Positions 52,514 through 62,125 of a stretch of 64,000 nucleotides of DNA are shown piece after piece. How positions within the stretch are numbered: position 1 is the stretch's first letter; the number at the start of each line of letters is the position of its first letter. The DNA comes from Phytopythium helicoides. Its lineage: Eukaryota > Oomycota > Peronosporomycetes > Pythiales > Pythiaceae. The stretch covers positions 496,001-560,000 of the forward strand of contig JANFNE010000001.1 of assembly GCA_024867545.1 (NCBI GenBank), written 5' to 3'. A program made the translations under genes and the position numbers. The notes below the pieces were generated by a model. The model did not search any database, was not told the DNA's origin, and worked only from the letters and a program-made list of their open reading frames with translations.

Positions 52514-52735
52514 CGCAGTAGGGGGTCCCTTCCATTTTTTTATATACCTGTGATAGTGAGTTGTTGTGTACCACACAATCCAGTGCCTACCCAGCACGAA
52601 CAAACCTTATACCTATGGAAATACATATTTGACCACGAGTCTGGACTATGGGTACACTGCGCTCGACCTCATGGAAAGAAATAAAACAACTAATGCCGTG
52701 CGTGGCCCGGGAAGCTCGGAATATTTACCGTTCAG

Positions 52736-52990
52736 ACCATAAGCAGCCTTCGCGTTGGAGGCAAGGAACTCCTAGCTGAGGTGACCAACGTGCCGGCGGT
52801 CGATTCGGTGACCAGCGAGGGATCGTGCTGATGGCCTCACGCATCGCCGAGGGAGGTGCTATCCTCACCTGCGGTAACCTGTTGAACTCGTGGTTGGCGT
52901 CGTCTGACGCCGTGCCGTGATAAGACATGGTCCTGATCCGGCATGACAAGACGACCAAGTCGTGGGCCACGAAGCTGGCTTCGTTGAGTG
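52736..52990 (+). other. Unrecognised coding-like fragment
   Basis: Across two frames the plus strand reads SLRVGGKELLAEVTNVPAVD and GIVLMASRIAEGGAILTCGN with GC-rich codons unlike the surrounding AT-rich sequence. It resembles a scrap of a host gene carried in the nested element. No family assigned. Confidence 0.3.
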
Positions 52991-53155
52991 CAATCGCCGC
53001 ACTAGACTTCAGCCACGGGTAATGGTCGAGGTACCCGACTTAATGATCCTGGCCAAAACCTTCTTGCACAACACAGTCTCCGTACAATACATGCAAAAGC
53101 TTCCTGTACCACATTATTCCTGCGAAAACGCCGGTGTCGTCCGACTCCATTAGCG

Positions 53156-53990
53156 GTTCTGTCATTGACGAGTGGCGATGGCTGGTCGACGAGCGGCTCG
53201 GTGGAGATCTCGACGCCCGGTGCTGCGAGCAGCAGTAGTAGCAGCAGCGGCGGCAACGCGACTGAGACGAGCTGCGACTCTGGTGCCTCGAGCGGGTCCG
53301 TGCGCACTGGAAGCGGATCGTCGGCATCGCTCGTCAGCAAGATCGACATCGCGGACGGATCTTCCGTGAACGGCAGCATGAGCGTATTGAACGGTGCGGG
53401 CAAGTCGACGAGAAGCAGTGCCGTGAACGCGGGTTCAAGTGCTGCAAAGGGCGCCGTGGAGAGCGGAGTCGTGCGATCTCGTCGGTTGCGTCCACGACTG
53501 CTTCTGGCGGTGGTGTGAGCGTATCTGGCGGCTTTGGTAGCCTATCCGGAGAAGTCTTGATCGCTGGCGGCGCGAGCTCATCGAGCACGACGTCGACGAA
53601 CTCAATGACCAGTGGCGTGATACTCGTAGGTCATTCTATTGCTGGGTTCGACGAGGTCAACGTGTTCTCAGTGTCGGGCCGCAGCTTGGAGGAAGCATGA
53701 CGGCGTTGATTGACGTTAGCAGAATGAGCACCTGTGAATTGCCATCTGTGGCGGCGTGTTGCGAAAGTGGCAGGAGCGGCGACGGCGTGCCTACACAGCA
53801 AAAGCAGTGGAGCGTCCGGGAACGAGTGCATCCTGAGCAGCATCCCAATAACCAGTAGTGCTGTCATTGAAAGCAGCAGCGGAGGTGGTGTGTGTGTGGC
53901 AGTCGAAAGTAGCATCAGACCGATAGACCGTCTATCTGTCCTCACTCGATCCAACATTGTGTGAGGCCGAATTGCGATCAATTCGTTGAC
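53156..53990 (+). pseudogene. Ser/Gly-rich repeat-protein fragment carried in a transposon
   Basis: Blocks such as STSGSVEISTPGAASS, SASLVSKIDIADGSSVNGSM and SLSGEVLIAGGASSSS share composition and the alternating hydrophobic pattern with the relic at 3664-4180. Frame changes near 53460-53510 and 53700. It lies between inverted repeats at 53023 and 54390, as expected for a gene fragment captured by a non-autonomous DNA transposon. Confidence 0.5.
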
Positions 53991-55794
53991 TGGTCTCACA
54001 CTTGCCGTACCCTTCACGCGAGGACTTTTGCAACGATTCAAGTCGACGCAAGGCGCGGTCGAAATCATGCAGCACCTCTTCGCGATCGTCAAAACCGCAA
54101 AAGATTGCGGAAATCCAAGCAAACGGCTTGCTCAGTATTGCGCACTTTCGAGCTCTGAGAGACCTCGTGCCGGAGAAGCACGACATGCGTCACGTTTGCG
54201 TCTAGTTGAAGTGCTCTTGCCCATGAACGATACCATTCAGAGTTTCGTACTCTATGACGCCAGCACCAACAAAGCGACCATTCCCATGGTAGAAAGCACA
54301 TGCATTTAGTTTGCACTCATAATAGCCATGCCGTATTGATTCTTCTGTAGCACGAAGTGTGTATATATACAATGTCGGGTACCCCGACCACGTTGAGCCG
54401 CAGGCGAAGTCGCCCAATTCTGTACAGTACAGAATGCGGGTACAGAGTAAGCTGGTACTAACTTGTGATACTCTGTATCGGACAGAATTGAAGTGGTCAC
54501 CAAGAATGGCTCTGGTTCGGGTGATTGGGTTGGCCCAGCAGCTGTCATCCGTAATGTCGAGAGAGTGCTAGAAAATCAACCTCACAAGCGTCTCATCGTC
54601 ACTGACAACTACTACAGCCACCCTGCTCTGTCGTTGAAATTGCTCAAGATGGATCTCTATCACGTTGGTACAATGCGGACTAACCGGATTGGATGGTGCA
54701 AAGACGTCATGTTCAAGTGGAAATCTGTTCTGCAAGGTTTGTCAAAGGGAGCCTATCGCATTGCACAGTGCCACCAGTATCCACAGCTTGTGGCACTGCT
54801 TGGTATGACTCGAAGAAAGTTCATCTCATTGGCACTGGCGTCAGTACTGCACCGACAAGTGTCACGCGTCGAGGACGCCGCGGAGTTCAAACCACGGTAC
54901 CGTGCCCTCAACTTGTGGTCGATTACCACGAAGGCATGGGAGGTGTTGACGTGCACGACCAAATTCGACTCCAACGCTACTCTATCCAGCGCGCCTTTCA
55001 CATGAAGAAGTACTACAAGCAACTATTTCTTGCGCTTGTGGACATGGCGCTGGTGAATGGATACATCATCCACAAGCTCGTGCGAGAAGGGGTCAATGAG
55101 CGCGCTCCAACTCATGCCGAATATATGAGGAGCTTGCAGAGCCAGCTTGTGCGGCTGACAGCTCGCGATTTCGAGCGCAACATGCTCGCTGAAGACCTCG
55201 TCGCTATGCCGACGGAGGCATCAAATCACGTCCTGGAGAACACAGACGAGATGCACACGGTGAAGTCAGGGGGTGACGATAGTGGTGGCAACAATCAGGC
55301 TGAGCGCGAGAAGAAGAAGCGCAGGCAATACCTGTGCAAGGTGTGCTCGGCACTGACCCAGACGAAGACCAAGAGCTACGAGACGAGCTACTTTTGCCGC
55401 ACCTGCACGGAGCACTTCGGTGGACGGGTTGCGCTCTGCAACAAAGTCCGCAGAGCTGCCAGTGGTAACTCTCACGTGCAGCCAGATTTGGCACGACACG
55501 TGGCACAATGGCGAAGTGATCCCGGGTGGTCTTCGCAAGAAGATCCGCTTTCGAAAGCGGCGCCGCACTGGCATCGTGGAGGATGAGTAGGTGACTTACA
55601 CTCATACAGTAATCGAATTGGAGAGGGATTATTGTTTTGGAGTTAAAACACCTGTGTTTGTTGCATTACACATGACTTCTCCGCCAATCACACTACGAAA
55701 AATGACGAACTGTGTGGACGTGTCGACATGTGAGGGGGCTCCAAACAGATAATTAGTTGGTACAAGAAGGCATAGTATATTCAAGAATAAAAAT

Positions 55795-55814
55795 ATTCTG
55801 TATTATACAGAATA
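55795..55814. repeat. Subterminal palindrome of piggyBac (right)
   Basis: Same 20-mer as 50136-50155. Confidence 0.8.
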
Positions 55815-55834
55815 AAATCGCGGGGAAACAAGGG

Positions 55835-55838
55835 TTAA
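55835..55838. repeat. TTAA target site (right piggyBac border)
   Basis: Preceded by AGGG, the inverted counterpart of the CCC start at the other end. Confidence 0.85.
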
Positions 55839-56873
55839 CTCTGCACTGGCTGAATTTGACTCGTTCAGTTCTTGTGTTGCATCGCCAGAAACGACTCGGA
55901 GAGACAACATATCTTCTTCCCAGTTATCCGCTATTTTCGCAGTTTGATACAAGTGATTGTTGCTGCTGTACAACGCTAAGAGAGTTCGCAGTCGCCCTGG
56001 TACTTTGCAGTTGTTGCTATCTTTTGAGCTGTGATCATTGCACCAACCATTCTGATTGTCAAAAGTCCAGATGTAATTACATTTCGAGGAAGAAGTTTAG
56101 CTGGAGGCGATGGATCAGCTCCGAAATAGTACGCATGAGACCGTAAATTAGCATGTTTACCGCCACGAACCACAGCCAAGAAGCGAGTTGACTGAGATAG
56201 ATTAACCATGGCATGCTCAGTCATGGTTGTGTCTTTAAATTGAAGTGGAGTGACACCAATAAATAGCCCATTCGCGATCGAACATTTTGGTGGATGCATG
56301 CGATTACGAGATCGAGAGATGAACAGCACCCTGAGCAAATTTGAATTGACACTGAATTATTGTTGTCAACAGTGATTCCATTGCGACTTAGCAATATCCC
56401 AGTGAAGGGCTCAAACATGTCAGAGCAATCGTAATAACTTTTCAATTCATTTGGCAGATTGTCTGGTGACTTTAGTCGAACACGCATTCGATCGATAAGT
56501 ACTGGACATCGGTGAACTTTTTCACAGCAATATCTCTTGTCAAGTGGAACGCATCACATACACAGCAAACTTTCTCGCTCATGTAGGCATTTGAAAGTCT
56601 TTCTGTGCATGTTTCGTAAATGTGAGAGTGAATTTGGTTGTGTTGGTCAAGAAACGAATCAATTGGGTTTGGTCTGAAGCCACACGCAAAATCTCTTGGA
56701 AGTTCTTCTTCTTCATCATCCACTTTTGTCTCGTTCTGAAACACAACTGATCGCTGTGCTCTTTTTTGTTGGTGTTGTTGTAAGATTGCGTCTTGCTGTG
56801 CTTGGGTCAAGTTCCTTCGAGATGCTCTCTTTGCCGCTCTGTTACGCTCTTGCGCGTCACTCGTTCTCTTCAC
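55839..56873 (-). pseudogene. Helitron N-terminal segment
   Basis: Minus strand. A basic start (MKRTSDAQERNRAAKRASRR) and acidic patch are followed by a zinc-finger-like CCVCDAFHLTRD block, ILLSRNGITVDNN, CSGCCSSL, PPKCSIANGLFIG and STRFLAVVRGG, the conserved region that precedes Rep in Helitron proteins. After a one-base shift near 55995, LYSSNNHLYQTAKIADNWEE leads to NESNSASAEL at the TTAA, which continues in frame in the segment ending at 50117 once piggyBac is removed. Other frame changes lie near 56300 and 56480. Confidence 0.72.
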
Positions 56874-57461
56874 AATAGCGCAAGAAATAGATCCCCTTTT
56901 GTCCTGCTATTTGCAATCAAGTAGTTTGCCAAATAAATCGAGTACGTGTGTACTTCGTAGGATATTGAGTTGTAAACCTCGAGTAGCCCGATCAGCATGG
57001 GTTTGAACAATCATATCCAACCAAGTTTTTGCTGAGCAATCCGTTTGGCGCAAGAAACTCCTGTGGGAAATTTGTGGCTAGTAACTCATTGTACGGCTCT
57101 AGTTTTGTTCGCGCAACCGCAAAGTAGTTTCATTCTAGAATTATGCGGCACAGCAACAGTTTCTCGCGTTGCAAAGACACAGGTTACACATTCTCACATG
57201 AAAATTCTGGAGCGTATCCATCTTTTGTTCTCCTCTTTTCTATTAGGTGATACTCCTACTGGTATTGTTTTCTATGGCAATGGAGATACGACTAAGGTAC
57301 TGTAGAGAATCAGTTTGATAGCAGAACGCAATTCATGTAGTGGTGACACTCTGTATTGTTTGATCATCTAGTAAAGCCAGTCATATGAGAGAAGATGCTA
57401 ATGCTTAGTGCATTCAGATCGACCAGACGAATGTTCCTCTTGCATGATCTCAATGGATTCA
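56874..57461. other. Spacer upstream of the Helitron ORF
   Basis: No supported gene. It may hold the 5' terminus and promoter of the Helitron; a clear TC-type terminus was not recognised. Confidence 0.35.
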
Positions 57462-58184
57462 CTAAGTCCTGCGCTGACCAAGAGAAATGCAGTTGTCATT
57501 ACTGCACTTGCAATCGAACAGAATTTGTTCGAGGTTTTAGCAGAACGTGAGCTCTTCAAACGCTTGAATATCTTGCGAGGCGAAAATCCCCAAGCGCGAA
57601 GTGTTGTACCAAACAAACTCGAACATTTCGCAGTTGGGATTGCAAGAATGATTTGCGAAACGACTTGCGTTGCCATAACATTTAGCGTCGATAAAAAAAT
57701 TATCTCCACGTGTCGTTCGATTTTGCATTTCCACCATGAAACGCTTATCGTCACGGCGGCAGGCATCGGTGTGGTAAAGTAGCTCTCCAGTGTACTCGAT
57801 GACAAATTCACCTTGAGGAATGTTGGTGAGGGCGAAGGCTCCAAGTCCAATCTTAGACTCTGCGACGACTACAGGATATATCTCCGTAAATCGGTTCCCG
57901 TAATTGTCACCGTTCGCACATGTCCTGTCGTCGCAGATAATGTAGCTTGCTTGATTCCAGCATGTTGTCGACTGGAAAGAACTGTTGCAGGTGCCATTTT
58001 GGCAACCACATATTCCAGTTCGATAATTGGTAATTGTAGAGAATGGGTGGTCGAGACAGTAAATGTTCTTGCTGATCAGTTGGACCGACGATGGCCAGGA
58101 AACCGAGGTCAGCATCAAGACTTCTTGATCGGGGTTTTCCTCTGTGAGATCGATTACATCGTCAGAGTTGCTGCCACGAAGCAT
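57462..58184 (-). pseudogene. SET-domain methyltransferase with stop at the catalytic tyrosine
   Basis: Start ATG 58184. Residues 8-16 (DDVIDLTEE) form a SUMO-interaction-like motif. A Cys-rich pre-SET/AWS-like part (GICGCQNGTCNSS ... CDDRTC) spans about 55-95. The SET domain has KIGLGAFALTNIPQGEFVIE, YTGELL and NHSCNPN (178-184). The motif usually written ELTFDYN reads ELTFC then TAA then N, so the stop (57537-57539) replaces the catalytic Tyr. The frame stays open beyond it into a post-SET CKCSNDNC and ends at 57462. This family methylates histone lysines using S-adenosylmethionine. Same strand as the adjacent Helitron, 0.6 kb upstream, so possibly cargo. Confidence 0.75.
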
Positions 58185-59946
58185 GTTGAATGAGGGGTGT
58201 TTATCGTGCTGATGAGCTCACGGATGTAGGGAAAAGAAAAGTGACACAGGGGATTGAATGGCTGCACTAGATTATTTTGCCAGCTGCGGTCACAATATGC
58301 ATAAAGCCAGTCACTACTCAACAGCCGAAAATAAAACGCTTTCGCAATAGTTACCTTCCATCGCGTTTTGTTTGTGGCACGACCACAGTTCCAGCAAACC
58401 AATGTACGGATAAGATTGCAGCTCACGCTATCTAGAATAGTTCGCCATTGGCACGACAAGTCGGCGATGGCGTTTGTGACTTTTAGATTTGTAGCCACCT
58501 GCTGAGGTGTCTTGAGCGTAGAAGATCCACAGTTTTAGATCCCATAGAGAACCGAGAGGACAAGAATTCTCGCTTCACGGTTGGAAAACGCACCGCTCTT
58601 CATGACTGTGAATCGAACAAGTCAACATGCTCACTTTTACAATTTTGAAGGCGATCAAAAGCAGCACAATGACAACTCTCCTCAAGCTTTGCGTGCTAGA
58701 CATTGAAGAATTTCCAGCGAAATGGCAACTACAACTCATTGACGGGTCTCTAGTTGATCATTTTGATGAGTTCGCTCCCAAACTGCGAGGCAAGGAAGGC
58801 AAAATTCCTCTTCCAACTAACAGTTTGGAAGCCAAGCAATTCAACAGCTGCAAAACTGCCGTATTGCGCTGGAGTGTCATTCACGTTCGCGAAAGTGCGC
58901 TCTCTAAAGCTGTATTACGACATGCCACAAGGAGCAATGAGCTTCCACGATGCAACCGAAAGCGCGGTGGGTAAGCGTAAATCCGACTCTGATGGCATAC
59001 TGCAACATGCAGATGGTGATGCAAGCAAAAAACCGCGAAAGAATCGAAACACATTAGCAGCATAGACTACATATGATAGTTCTCCTTGACCAGCTCATGC
59101 AACACTTCAACTAATTTGAGCTTTCACAACCTGCAAGACAACTTCATCGCTCTGAGCACAGTTCTAGCCAACATGTTTGAATGATATTATCGTTTTCTTT
59201 TGATAACAATATATACGCAAAGCAATGCACTTGGACATTTCCGCAAGACTTTTCTTCATTTAATACCGATACATGATAGGGAAATGTATCTCCACCTGCT
59301 CTCCAAGTAAAAGTATCATCATAAGCTCTAGTAGATGCGCGAACTGTAGCCGATGTATCTAACTACCTGCTGCGATTAATTTCGAGTACTACAGTTCTCC
59401 CAGAAGTGGTACAAATTTGTGTGAATTATGTTGATATATACATAAAAAATCAATATAAAATTGTCCACAAAAGTTTTTGTACACAGGGTGTAGCATTTTT
59501 GTTAAGAACGGAGTCGTTTTTTTGGTCATGTGTCTTGGCTTGCATGCGTTTCTCTTGCCTTCCGTACGGGTGCTTGTGCTGTATAAACTTGTAGCTAGAT
59601 CGGATTGTATATGGCATGGTAAGGATGGCCTTTGGCACAACATCACACAATACTACTAATATAACACTGCACACTAATTTGTTCACCTGTCCTGTGTAAG
59701 CCTGGCAACACAACCAGGGTGTAAGAGAGGTAGCGAGCAAAAGAGCACACAGCATCACCTCCGCAGCGTCATGCGTGCAGCACAAAATGCCAAATGGGGT
59801 TGCCCGTGGACTTGCCAAACATACAGAAAAATAAAAGTGTTTATATTATAAATAATAAAGGAACTATTTGAGCATAATACATAATTATGATATTATTTTT
59901 ATATATTATAAAATATTAAAGGATTTACAGGCTGATCGATTGAAGT
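58185..59946. other. Mostly non-coding, AT-rich interval
   Basis: A 115-codon plus-strand ORF (58627-58974; LCVLDIEEFPAKWQLQLIDG) and an overlapping one (58754-59065) look like a decayed protein end with a basic KKPRKNR tail, family unknown. 59066-59946 is AT-rich with no supported feature. Confidence 0.35.
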
Positions 59947-59989
59947 GTGCTTCTAGTTGACGCCACAGCAGCAGAAAAATTTCGAGAAC

Positions 59990-60640
59990 TGTTGCTAGCT
60001 TGCATACACAATGAAACAATGCTCACTAGTCAATTCACAATGCGTCTGCGAGGAACCAGCGCTATCGTCTGCCAGAACCAGGCGGGCACGAGTGAGTTGT
60101 ACTCACTGTGCGGCCTGTACAGCGTCAACAACGCTATGCAGGTGTTTGGCTTTGTTAGTCAAGGCGATATGGCTGTTGTACTGCGCAGGCTAGCTGAGGT
60201 TTCCCCCGGCATCGACCACGGCTCTGAGAAGTACGGTGCATACAGCGTGGAGGCGCTGCACATGGCACTAAGAAAGAAGAAGTGCAATTTAATGCTACTC
60301 CCAGGACGCTTTGGCTTTCCTTCGCTAACAAGACAAGAACGCCTATACAGCAAAATAGCCCACTCTTCCTTCCGGCATATGATATGTTATCGGCATGCCT
60401 CATGGGCAAAAAGAAGGCATTTTTCATTGCATCGCTCGCGCGAGAGTTGCCAACAAGTTTTTTATCGACTTCTACGATCGTCTGTACATGCCTAGTACAA
60501 CAGCAAACTTGAAAAAGTTCTCGTTAGCATTCATAACGCATACGCGATTGTATAATCTAGTCTACGGGAGTCTACAACAACTTTTTCAAATGTTCAACGT
60601 ACTATTGTTGACCTTCATCACGGCCTTCTTCAGCCACGAG
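59990..60640 (+). pseudogene. Papain-like (possibly Josephin-type) protease fragment
   Basis: The plus strand encodes LYSLCGLYSVNNAMQVFGF, DMAVVLRRLAEVSPGIDHGS, YGAYSVEALHMALRKKKCNL and then, in a shifted frame, GKKKAFFIASLARELP. A Cys followed by NNAMQ, and a later block before a hydrophobic strand, resemble the C-x6-NN-x-Q layout of Josephin or other papain-fold deubiquitinases, but the catalytic His block is degraded. Frame breaks near 60320 and 60400. Probably part of a mobile element ORF. Confidence 0.35.
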
Positions 60641-60661
60641 CTACCACGGCGGCGTACAATA

Positions 60662-61690
60662 TCATGCCGCTACGGCTTCCTCCTTCTTGATGAGCTTCTG
60701 GCGCCACAGGTCCACGACGATCATGAGCACCGCCGGACCCGTGCGCTTGCCGTTACGCGTCTGCAGCACGAAGAGCTGGCCGTCCTCGACCGTGAACTAC
60801 GTGTCCTGCACGTCCATGAAGTGCGTCTCAAGGCGGTGCACGGTCTCGTCGAGCTGCTTGTAGACGGCGGGCATCTTGATGCCCGGCTCCGAGATGGGCT
60901 GCAGCGTGCGGATACCCGCGACCAAGTCCTCGCCCTTCGCGCTGAGCAGAAACTCACCGTCGAGCCTGTTCTCTCCGTTGGCGGGGCAGCGCGTGAAGAT
61001 TACTCCCGTGCCCAAGTTGTCGTTGATGTTGCCATAGACTATGGGGTGCACGTTGGCAGCCGTGCCCTTGAGGTCCGCAATCTTGTTGATCTCGCTGTAC
61101 GTGACGGCGCGCGGGATGTTCCATGAGTGGAAGACGGCCTCAATGCCCATAAGAAGCTGCTCCCACGAGTCGAGCGGGGACTTCTGGTTGTGCGCCACAT
61201 ACACCTCCTTGAACTTTTCGACGAGCACCTTGTGGTCGTCGGCCGTGAGCTCCGCGTCGAACATGACCTGGCGCTTCTGCTTGAAGGCCGTGATCTCGAC
61301 CTCGAGGTCCTTGTGCGGGATTCCGAGCACCACGTCGCCGAACATATGCAGCAGGCGGTGATAGCAGTAGAAGGCAAAGCGCTCGCCGTCGCGCTTGGTG
61401 ACGCCGTGCACGAAGCTGTCGTTGAGGCCGAGGTTGAGTACCGTGTCCATCATGGCGGGCATGAAGATGGCGGCGTCCGCACCTAGACGAGCAGCGGGTT
61501 GCTGGCGTCGCTGAACGCCTTGTTCAGCTTCCTCTCCAAGAACGCGATGGCCTTCTTGACCTCCGACATGAGATCGTCAGGGAGGCGGCCGCCCACGTCA
61601 TAGAACACCTGGCAAACCACGGTGGTGGTGGTGTGGCTGGGCGGCACGGTGACACCGTCGCGAGGCATATCGGACAGGTTGCGCGGTTCT
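60662..61690 (-). pseudogene. ppdK: Pyruvate phosphate dikinase fragment (nucleotide-binding domain)
   Basis: Minus strand from about 61690: RDGVTVPPSHTTTTVVCQVF, AFLERKLNKAFSDASNPLLV, a break, MPAMMDTVLNLGLND, then NPLLV-to-FTVEDG sequence through YGNINDNLGTGVIFTRCPAN and GENRLDGEFL, and LQTRNGKRTG to a stop at 60662. PPDK interconverts pyruvate/ATP/Pi and PEP/AMP/PPi. Only the N-terminal ATP-grasp part is present; the phospho-His and PEP domains are missing. A TAG after LLV (61483 region) and another (60797-60799, where Glu is expected before FTVEDG) confirm it is dead. Codons are still GC-rich, so the duplication is not old. Confidence 0.82.
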
Positions 61691-62125
61691 CACGCACGAT
61701 CGAATTCTCACCCACAATCGAAACTGCTTCTTGGACGCGTCCATCATAAACTGGATATTTTTGATAACATCCAGAGCTTCCCCGGGCTAGCACGGCATTA
61801 TTTAAAACTAATAGCAGCCGCTAACCGGCTCTAGCTTGATACACCTTGCACTCATCCCTCCATAATTAGATGATCCCAAATCCGGTAAAGCATCGTCCTC
61901 GACCGATCAGGGCAAATTCAACGCCACGAGTTTTGGTCTGTCGGCACACAACACCGTGAGAACGTCTAAACCTGCTCGAAGAAGCTCACTTGGCCCAGAT
62001 AGTTGCCGAAGGTCGCGTGAGTTGTTGCTTGAGTCGCCGCTCGCTGTTGCTGGGTCTCCGCTGTGCGCTTGGACGTCGCGGAGGACTGTGATTCCCGTGT
62101 CGGTTAGTCGACACTTGACGTAGCC
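61691..62125. other. Spacer before the H3-mimic ORF
   Basis: No supported gene. It may hold the remains of the 3' LTR side of the second Gypsy element and the promoter of the antisense ORF. Confidence 0.3.

Larger units (their letters stand above)
52242..54390. mobile_element. Inverted-repeat element(s) inside piggyBac intron 3
   Basis: TGGTCGGGGTACCCGAC at 52242-52258 is exactly inverted at 54374-54390; a near copy (TGGTCGAGGTACCCGAC) in the left orientation lies at 53023-53039. So either one 2.1-kb element or a 1.37-kb one (53023-54390) nested beside a solo end. No transposase inside, so non-autonomous. Confidence 0.6.
50419..55586 (+). pseudogene. piggyBac transposase, four exons, one frame break
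   Basis: Exons 50419-50572, 50637-51386, 51504-52206 and 54486-55586 splice in frame (GT-AG throughout). The N-terminus is MAEKTFKQLWRELTKEGW; a Ser/Pro/acidic region precedes the catalytic core. Catalytic Asp residues: SFDEGMVPNRSRY (first), LIVTDNYYSHPALSLKLL (second), GGVDVHDQIRLQRYS (third). The C-terminal Cys-rich zinc domain is CKVCSALTQTK ... CRTCTEHFGG. A one-base loss near 54795 breaks the frame before WYDSKKVHLIGTG. Intron 3 (52207-54485) is swollen to 2.3 kb by nested sequence but keeps its splice sites and rejoins AR to IEVVTKNGSG. Apart from the frame break the gene looks intact. Confidence 0.82.
50122..55834 (+). mobile_element. piggyBac element inserted in the Helitron
   Basis: 5713 bp between TTAA copies (50118-50121, 55835-55838). 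Both ends start CCC and carry, 14-20 bases inside, the palindrome ATTCTGTATTATACAGAAT (50136-50154; 55795-55813). It contains a four-exon transposase (50419-55586). Precise removal with one TTAA rejoins the Helitron frame, direct proof of the borders. Confidence 0.9.
28900..56873 (-). mobile_element. Helitron (Rep-helicase) split into four pieces by other transposons
   Basis: Read on the minus strand, four blocks in the correct order make one Helitron protein: N-terminal region (55839-56873), Rep/HUH region (about 48575-50117), the region before and at the start of the helicase (45457-46800) and the PIF1-like helicase (28900-30749). They are separated by piggyBac (50122-55834), a pogo-like element (about 46805-48575) and a Gypsy retrotransposon (30750-45456). 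Removing the piggyBac and one TTAA gives a continuous frame: NSASAE, then LNMTNDLDYGVRRF. Helitrons replicate by rolling circle. This copy has several single-base breaks besides the insertions and is dead. Its true ends were not identified. Confidence 0.85.
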
